The notes under the pieces are model-generated. The model saw only the letters and a list, made by a program, of their open reading frames with translations. It ran no database searches and was not told where the DNA came from. The position numbers and the translations under genes were made by a program. A stretch of 64,000 nt of DNA from Colius striatus (Eukaryota > Chordata > Aves > Coliiformes > Coliidae), in contig NC_084774.1 in NCBI RefSeq assembly GCF_028858725.1, forward strand, positions 8,282,001 through 8,346,000, in the 5' to 3' direction. Positions 58,701 through 64,000 of the stretch are shown one piece after another. Positions within the stretch are counted from its first letter, which is position 1. Every line of letters starts with the position of its first letter.

Positions 58701-61700
58701 AACCTTAGATAAAGCCTTTTATCTCTGCTTAGGGACAAGGAGCAGTGAGAAGAGGAGCTCTTTGCTCACCAGACCAAGAGTTCCCATTGAATGTGTTGCA
58801 GTGTATTTCTTGGAGTCAGTACACTTGCTCTGGCGTGGTGAAAACCAGCTGTGACCTGTGTTGCTTAAACTGGGCTCACAAGAAGGAGCTTCTGGGGTGT
58901 GAGTCTTCCTTCATTCCCATTTTATACCAGTTCTCACACGGGTGACAAAAATCAGGACCCACTCCACAGAGTGCTGAGGTAACCACACTGCAGGGTCTGT
59001 ACCCAGGCATTACAGCACCTCTGAACTCCTGACCTTCCCAATGTGGCAGCAAAAGGGAATAAAGAGATTTGCTATTTATCTGTGACGATCCTTCCACCTC
59101 ATTTTCACGTGCTAAATACTGGCATTTTTAAGTGACTGAGTTACTCAGGTGTATTGCAGCCATCTCCCAGACAATCTTTTCTGTCTTACTCCAACTCAGC
59201 CTTGGATTTATTTTCCATGCAAGGCTGTTGGGGCAGAATTTCCACTGGTGGCTGCTGGGATATAGAGATTTTAAAAGCCAAACCCCAGCCCTGCAGTGCC
59301 CCAGGCTCACTCGCTGCTCTGGAGATGTTGCTGCTGCCTTGGCAGATGCAGTCCAGGGCCAAGTAACCAGGTTTAAATGATACAGAAACATTTTGAAAGG
59401 TTGCTTCAATGACTGCTGACAGAAGGTCATGCAATCAGTGAATGGCAGGATCTGCTCTGGGATGAGGAACAACGGCAGCGTTTTCCTTGTTGCCATGGCT
59501 TTGCCAGGCTGGCTTGTGTCTGAGAGGGACAGAGCCTGGTCCTGCACCCGCCAGGGAGTTTCCCTGCAAGCCTGGAGGGTGTGAGGATGCGTGAATGTGG
59601 GGTTTAAAAGACGGTTTCAAGCAATGCTTTAACCCCAACAGCAGAGTAATGTAAGGCTGGGAGGGGGCACTCGGGTTTAGCTCCCACAGATGTGCAGGGA
59701 GTTGGCTTTATCTAATGCTGGGGAGGATGGAGCCTCCGCTGCGGGATTTGGGAGCTCTCAGAGCCTCGTGACCAGAGGCTGGTTTGCAGCGTTAAGTCCT
59801 CCTCCTTCCACTCTCCTCTCTCCCTGGTCCACCCCCTATTGTGCTCGCTCGCTTCAGTGTCTCAGAAGGCTCTGGTATTACCAGAAGAGCTAAGATGCAT
59901 CTTCCCCTGGCAGCTTGCTCGCTTCCTTCTGCCTCACATCCATCTCCAGGCTAATCCTGGGGGTGCAGAACTGGCACAGGGGAGGCTGCAGAGGCAGGGA
60001 GGGGGGAGAGTGGCTGCAGGAGAGGACACACCAGGTTTTCATTTGCAGCCTGTAAGTTCACCAGTGAGAACTGTAGACATCTCATTTCACATAGTCCTGA
60101 GACCAGAACCAAATCTGGGAGGGCTGGCAGCTGCTGGGCGAGATCCAGGACCCGGATTTAGCTGTTTGGGTGCTTAGTGAAGGGATCCCAAAGCAATGCT
60201 GCATCTGTTCATAGGCAGGGAAGGCAGAAGTATGCAGTCAGTATCTGAAAAGGAAGTGGGATGATGGGTTTGCATCACATGAGGATGATAAGGTACTTTC
60301 CAGCCCATTAAAGAGGGTGTTAAACATCTCCATGAATAAATACCTCTAAATCAACCTGATGAGGTAACTCATTCAAGGGGCCTTTCCTTGGCTTGGAAAG
60401 ATCTTTGTTCCCTGCTCCTCCTGTTTTAAGCCATTTTGGAGCACTAGGGAAGTGCTAAATGCACCCTTACATCCAGAGGAAAAGGGAATATTTGCCATAC
60501 AGCCAGAGTGAGCACTGTGACCAGAGCTGCTCATGCAATCGATAGGATGCAGGCTTGCTCTAGTGGAGCTGCAGCAGGAGGGGCCTGGCAACCACCAGTT
60601 CTGCCCTAAATGAGGGACTTGGCCCTGGCCAGAGCTGAGGAGGCAGCTCTGGCTGTCACAACAGCCTCCTTTACTGGCAAAGATAGTTTAGCAAAACTTT
60701 CATCCTTGGCCTTAATGGCTCATGAGATGCAGGAGGTCAGATGATCACAGCACTGAGGCTGGTTTCAGACTCCTGTGAATAGCTTGCTTTCAGCGAGGGT
60801 CAACTCGTTTTTGTTGTTGGAATTAACGCTGACGTCCCCAGCTGGTAACAACTGAAGAGCTTTTCTTTCCCTTTGTGTGCATCTCGCAGTACTTTCCCAG
60901 CACAGCTGCAGTACAGGTGAGCTTGCTGTTTGTTCAGTGCAACACTCAATGCAAGCAAACAATTTGAGACCCCCAGCTTGGGCTGCCCGGGATAAATCCT
61001 GCCGCTGTGGCTTTCATCTTCAAATGAGGTGTGATGCCAAGGCCCAGACTCTGGAGTTTTGGGGAAAATCTGTAAGGAAGGCAGTGGCATTGCCTGATGC
61101 CAGTGATGCTTGGCACAATTCACCTACTCCTCGGCTGCTCAGGTGTATTTAGTTGCCCAGTGTGACTGGTCTGGTCTGTTTTCCTCACTGGTGGACCAGT
61201 GGAGAGAAGCAGTTCCCTTCCTCACTCTCTGTGACACTGTGGAGCTCAGCTGAGGTCCAGGAGAGCATCTGGGGGATGTTTACAAGTTAATCTCCCTCTC
61301 AGTGGAGCTGTGGTTGTTGTGCTGGTGAGGGCTGTGTTGGATCAAGCAGGAGCAGGGCATGGCAGACCTGTGCTGGGCAGTGGGAGCCCGCAGTGGGTGT
61401 GCCTGGGAGGAAGGACGGGCCAGTGGCGCTTGGCTGGGGAATGTGGAGTCCCCTGGGCTGGTGACTCCATGGAGCTCAGAGCTGCACAGCTGTGGCTGTG
61501 AGGTCCTGCACTGCCTGGCCCATGCAAGGCTTGTGTGGATTCCCTGCTCCTCCTTGATCCAACACACACACCCCCAACCCCTCGGTGCACGTTGTCCACT
61601 GATTCAGCCTGAGGAACCTACTAAGACCTGAGAGCTGCTTGAGCCTGATTCTGGGAGCACTGAATGAGTGGGGCCAGAAATCACATTACCTGTCTTTAAT

Positions 61701-61974
61701 TTGTCATTTCTTCCATGTGCCTCCCCTGTGTGGTGAGGAGGGATGCTGTCCAGCCCCTGTGCAGTCACCAGCAGCAGAGCCTCTGTTCCCATCACAACTG
61801 GAAACAAAGTTTTGGTTCAGGTCCTGTGAAGTGGGGCCAGGAAATGTTCCTGGGGAGGCTGGAAAGACGCACACTGCACCTTGAAGAAAGCATTTCACAT
61901 CCATGCAACAGTCTCACGGATCCTGTTAGATTTGCCCCGTGCTGTGGGAGGCTCTGCATGGTGAGGTGCTCTGC

Positions 61975-62150
61975 ACTGGCTCCTGAGCGAGCACAGGTGC
62001 TGGGTGTTGTGTATTGACTTTGATCAAGTCACACAAATGGCTGTCTCTTAATTGCCTTCTCCCTTTAAAAAGGGGATGATACCTTAGAGAGACTTCTGAG
62101 GTCTTGCTCACTAATAAAGCTCTTCAAGAGCTTGGATGGCAGCTACTTGG
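61975..62150 (+). mobile_element. MIR-like core-SINE remnant, + strand
   Basis: The order of segments matches the 3' half of amniote MIR elements: a 'ttgatcaagtcac' block, a pyrimidine-rich stretch, 'aaaaaggggatgatacc', 'ttctgagg', and an ending like 'aaagctcttcaagagcttggatgg'. It is heavily mutated, in line with great age. Identified from remembered consensus structure. Confidence 0.65.
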
Positions 62151-62306
62151 AGAGTGGGAGCTGTTATTAATGATTTCCATTGTTACAGAGATGGAGCTGT
62201 GTGGTTCAGCTTTCAAACCTCACGTTGGCCACTGGCTTTTGTTTCCACTGCCTGCACCTTGCAGGCTCCTAGGACCTACCTCACGAGCCTCATGAGCACA
62301 AAATGG

Positions 62307-62438
62307 GTGTGTGTGTCTATCTCTGAGGCTGTGTGTGTCTCTGAGGCTGTGTGTGTCTCTGAGGCTGTGTGTGTCTCTGAGGGTGTGTGTATCTCTGAGG
62401 GTATGTGTATCTCTGAGGGTGTGTCTACCTCTGAGGAG
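62307..62438. repeat. 18-bp tandem repeat, about 7 copies
   Basis: CTCTGAGG recurs every 18 bp at 62321, 62339, 62357, 62375, 62393, 62411 and 62429, separated by GT-rich sequence. Frames across it read repeated Val-Ser-Glu-type peptides and are not genes. Confidence 0.93.
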
Positions 62439-63189
62439 TCCATTTGACTCTCAAAGATGGATTCTGAAACACATGGTGTGGCTTGAGAACTGCCAGAAAT
62501 GGGTTCAGTGGTTGCTCTGTTTATGTTGACTTGATTCTGATTTGGGTAGGAGCTGTGAGGGTTGTGCTCAGTGTGTAGTGCAAGGCAGATATTCCTGTTG
62601 GTGCTGTGGGTTCAGGCTTTGGCAAGAGATGTTGGGGGGATGTTTGACTGTGACCTGCTCCTTCAAAAACACATTCCCTGTGCTCCAGAGCAAGGCAAAT
62701 TCCACCAGCTCCTTTCCTGCTCCTTTGCTTGGCAGAGCCTGATGTACCCCATGAAGGAGGGAGCTGTATTTCACTCCCATGTCTTGATCTTGGCTCTTGG
62801 GGAAGAAAAACCCCACCTTTTTATTCATGCATATGCCAGATGCTCACAACTGCTGCTTTTGCAGAGGGAGAGCCCAAGCTGCAGTGGGAATGCAGCCCTC
62901 ACCCACATCGAATCTGCTCTAGAGCAAAGTTTCCCAAATCTTTACTCTCTTTTTTTCCCTGACTCTGCTCTAGATGGCAGATAAGTTAAACTACAGTGTT
63001 GATAACAGCTTGTGCCATGCAACTGGGGCCCTCCTTCGGCAAAAGGAGCAGTTGTGAGCATCTCTTCCTCCGCAGCACGGCCCCTCTTGCCCCGCTTTCC
63101 TCACAGTCCTTGCCCCCATAGATTCGTGTTCTAATGCCCGTTACCCAGCGGGGTTTGATGGTCACAGAGGACCCAATGCAGGAGCTCCC

Positions 63190-63332
63190 ATTTGTTATTT
63201 AGCCTACTTTTCAGAGGCACAAGAACATCAAGTGACTGGCACAAGGTCGCCCATGAGTCAGTGACTCCTCTGGCACCATGGCCGGATCCTGCAGTCCCCT
63301 GCTCCTGCCACTAGATCACTGTGCCCCATACT
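63190..63332 (-). mobile_element. MIR-like core-SINE, minus strand, nearly full length
   Basis: Read on the minus strand, it starts with a tRNA-like 'cagtgatctagtggcaggagcagggg' head at about 63325, passes 'agtcactgactcatgggcgacc' and 'gtgccagtcacttgatgttcttgtgcctc', and ends in 'aaataacaaatgg'. This is the MIR layout: tRNA-derived promoter, core, then tail. It is degenerate but recognisable. Confidence 0.7.
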
Positions 63333-63599
63333 CCACAACACAACCATTCAATTAAGCTCCCACAGTGCCTTAAACGTAGCTTATCCCTGGGTTTGCCAGC
63401 AGCCCTGGTATTCTTGTGGAGCCTTGCCTTAGGAAATGCTGACAGATGGGGTCAGGGCATGGTTAGCGCTGCCTGGTACGCGGCTGGGCAGTGTGGCACG
63501 GGGCACGGCTGCTCTGCCCCGCGGCTCGGGCTCTGCTGGCACCCTGGCACAGCCTGGCAGGGAACCCCGGGTTCTCTGGCTGTGTGAAGGGGTTTGCAG

Positions 63600-63850
63600 G
63601 GACCAGGAGTAATGAACATGATGAGAGGAGAGTGGGAGGGAAGCGACTTATGAATAATGTATTTGCTGTGTGTTGTATATGAAATAATAAGAGTAGTACT
63701 GGTTTATTATGGTAACGTGCAGTCTCCTAAGGCACTTGCCCTCTTCCTGACAACCTGATGAATTATTATTACCAATTCTAAATCTAATTGCCAGTTATTT
63801 CCCCCTAGATACTTTTGAATCAAAAAAATACCCACTGGAAAGGAGCTGTG
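63600..63850. promoter_or_regulatory. Candidate intronic enhancer, A/T-rich
   Basis: A sharply A/T-rich stretch in GC-rich flanks with packed homeodomain-type cores: TTATGAATAATG, GAAATAATAAGAG, GATGAATTATTATTACC and CTAATTGCC. It ends about 50 bp before copy B of the dispersed element. No reading frame. Confidence 0.35.
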
Positions 63851-63901
63851 TGTGCTCCTCCCCAAAGCTTCCCCGGCTCTGGAGGCAGCCCCCCTGCGCC
63901 G

Positions 63902-64000
63902 GTGAGCCCCGCTGCTGCCAGCGCCGCGACCCCGAGCGCTGGCACAGACAATTGCGTTTCTGTCGGGCTCATGACCCCACTTGTTGCAGCAGTGACCCCC
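63902..64000 (+). repeat. Dispersed element, copy B (cut by window edge)
   Basis: Aligns gap-free with 50102-50200; the core at 63939-63984 matches copy A at 40 of 46 bases. The 5' arm of the terminal hairpin (GTGACCCC) is present at 63992-63999, and the other arm would lie beyond the window. Confidence 0.7.

Larger units (their letters stand above)
55777..64000 (+). other. NOL4L: NOL4L intron 4 (5' part, over 8.2 kb)
   Basis: No further NOL4L exon is recognisable. The intron holds an 18-bp repeat, two MIR-like SINEs, an X-box-like site (59489-59502), an A/T-rich candidate enhancer (63600-63850) and copy B of a dispersed element at the right edge. Confidence 0.7.

Noticed and set aside
55777-64000. 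Search for the next NOL4L exon (acidic, Ser-rich block)
   Set aside because: No open stretch with suitable splice sites and family residues was found; it must lie beyond the window.
1-64000. tRNA, rRNA, microRNA hairpins and CRISPR-like arrays
   Set aside because: No tRNA cloverleaf with A and B boxes, no rRNA segment and no recognised microRNA seen; the regular tandem arrays lack spacers and are minisatellites.

Overview
This is a vertebrate nuclear window with two split protein-coding genes on the + strand: the complete COMMD7 (4963-9685, nine coding exons, 200 residues) and the first four coding exons of NOL4L (30132 onward, 229 residues so far, continuing past the right edge). COMMD7 next to NOL4L is the order known from the amniote 20q11.21-type block. 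GC-rich DNA, short COMMD7 introns, few interspersed repeats, one decayed CR1-like tail and two worn MIR-like SINEs suggest a bird. That is inference; no species can be named.

Layout. 1-4244 is non-coding upstream DNA with no gene I can recognise; DNMT3B, the neighbour of COMMD7 in mammals, is not visible. 4251-4700 is a 40-bp minisatellite that runs into the COMMD7 CpG island and exon 1. COMMD7 fills 4963 to about 9985. The 20-kb spacer (9986-29000) holds CpG-dense stretches near 14.4-15.1 and 17.6-19.0 kb, a strong CTCF-type motif (14585), a POU/homeodomain site cluster (22.6-23.05 kb), a 3 x 59-bp repeat (24737), an A/T-richer block (about 24.9-28.2 kb) and a diverged ~32-bp minisatellite carrying CACGTG boxes (28312-28822). 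The NOL4L CpG island covers about 28850-31770. NOL4L intron 1 (16.6 kb) contains several A/T-rich, motif-dense stretches and an internal CpG island near 43.4-44.2 kb. Intron 2 contains an 8 x 56-bp minisatellite with a palindromic core and one copy of a dispersed element (50102-50211) that recurs at the right edge in intron 4 (63902-64000).

The two genes do not form a shared pathway. COMMD7 is a subunit of the COMMD/CCDC22/CCDC93 (Commander) assembly in endosomal recycling and NF-kB control. NOL4L is a nuclear protein of the NOL4 family. All twelve junctions I resolved are GT-AG, and phases match at each one, so I see no frame break in either gene. Most long open frames elsewhere are by-products of minisatellites and CpG-rich DNA. 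I found no new multi-gene system; the most unusual items are the repeated element with a terminal hairpin, the higher-order minisatellites and the clustered regulatory-type sites. No database search or conservation test was possible here.
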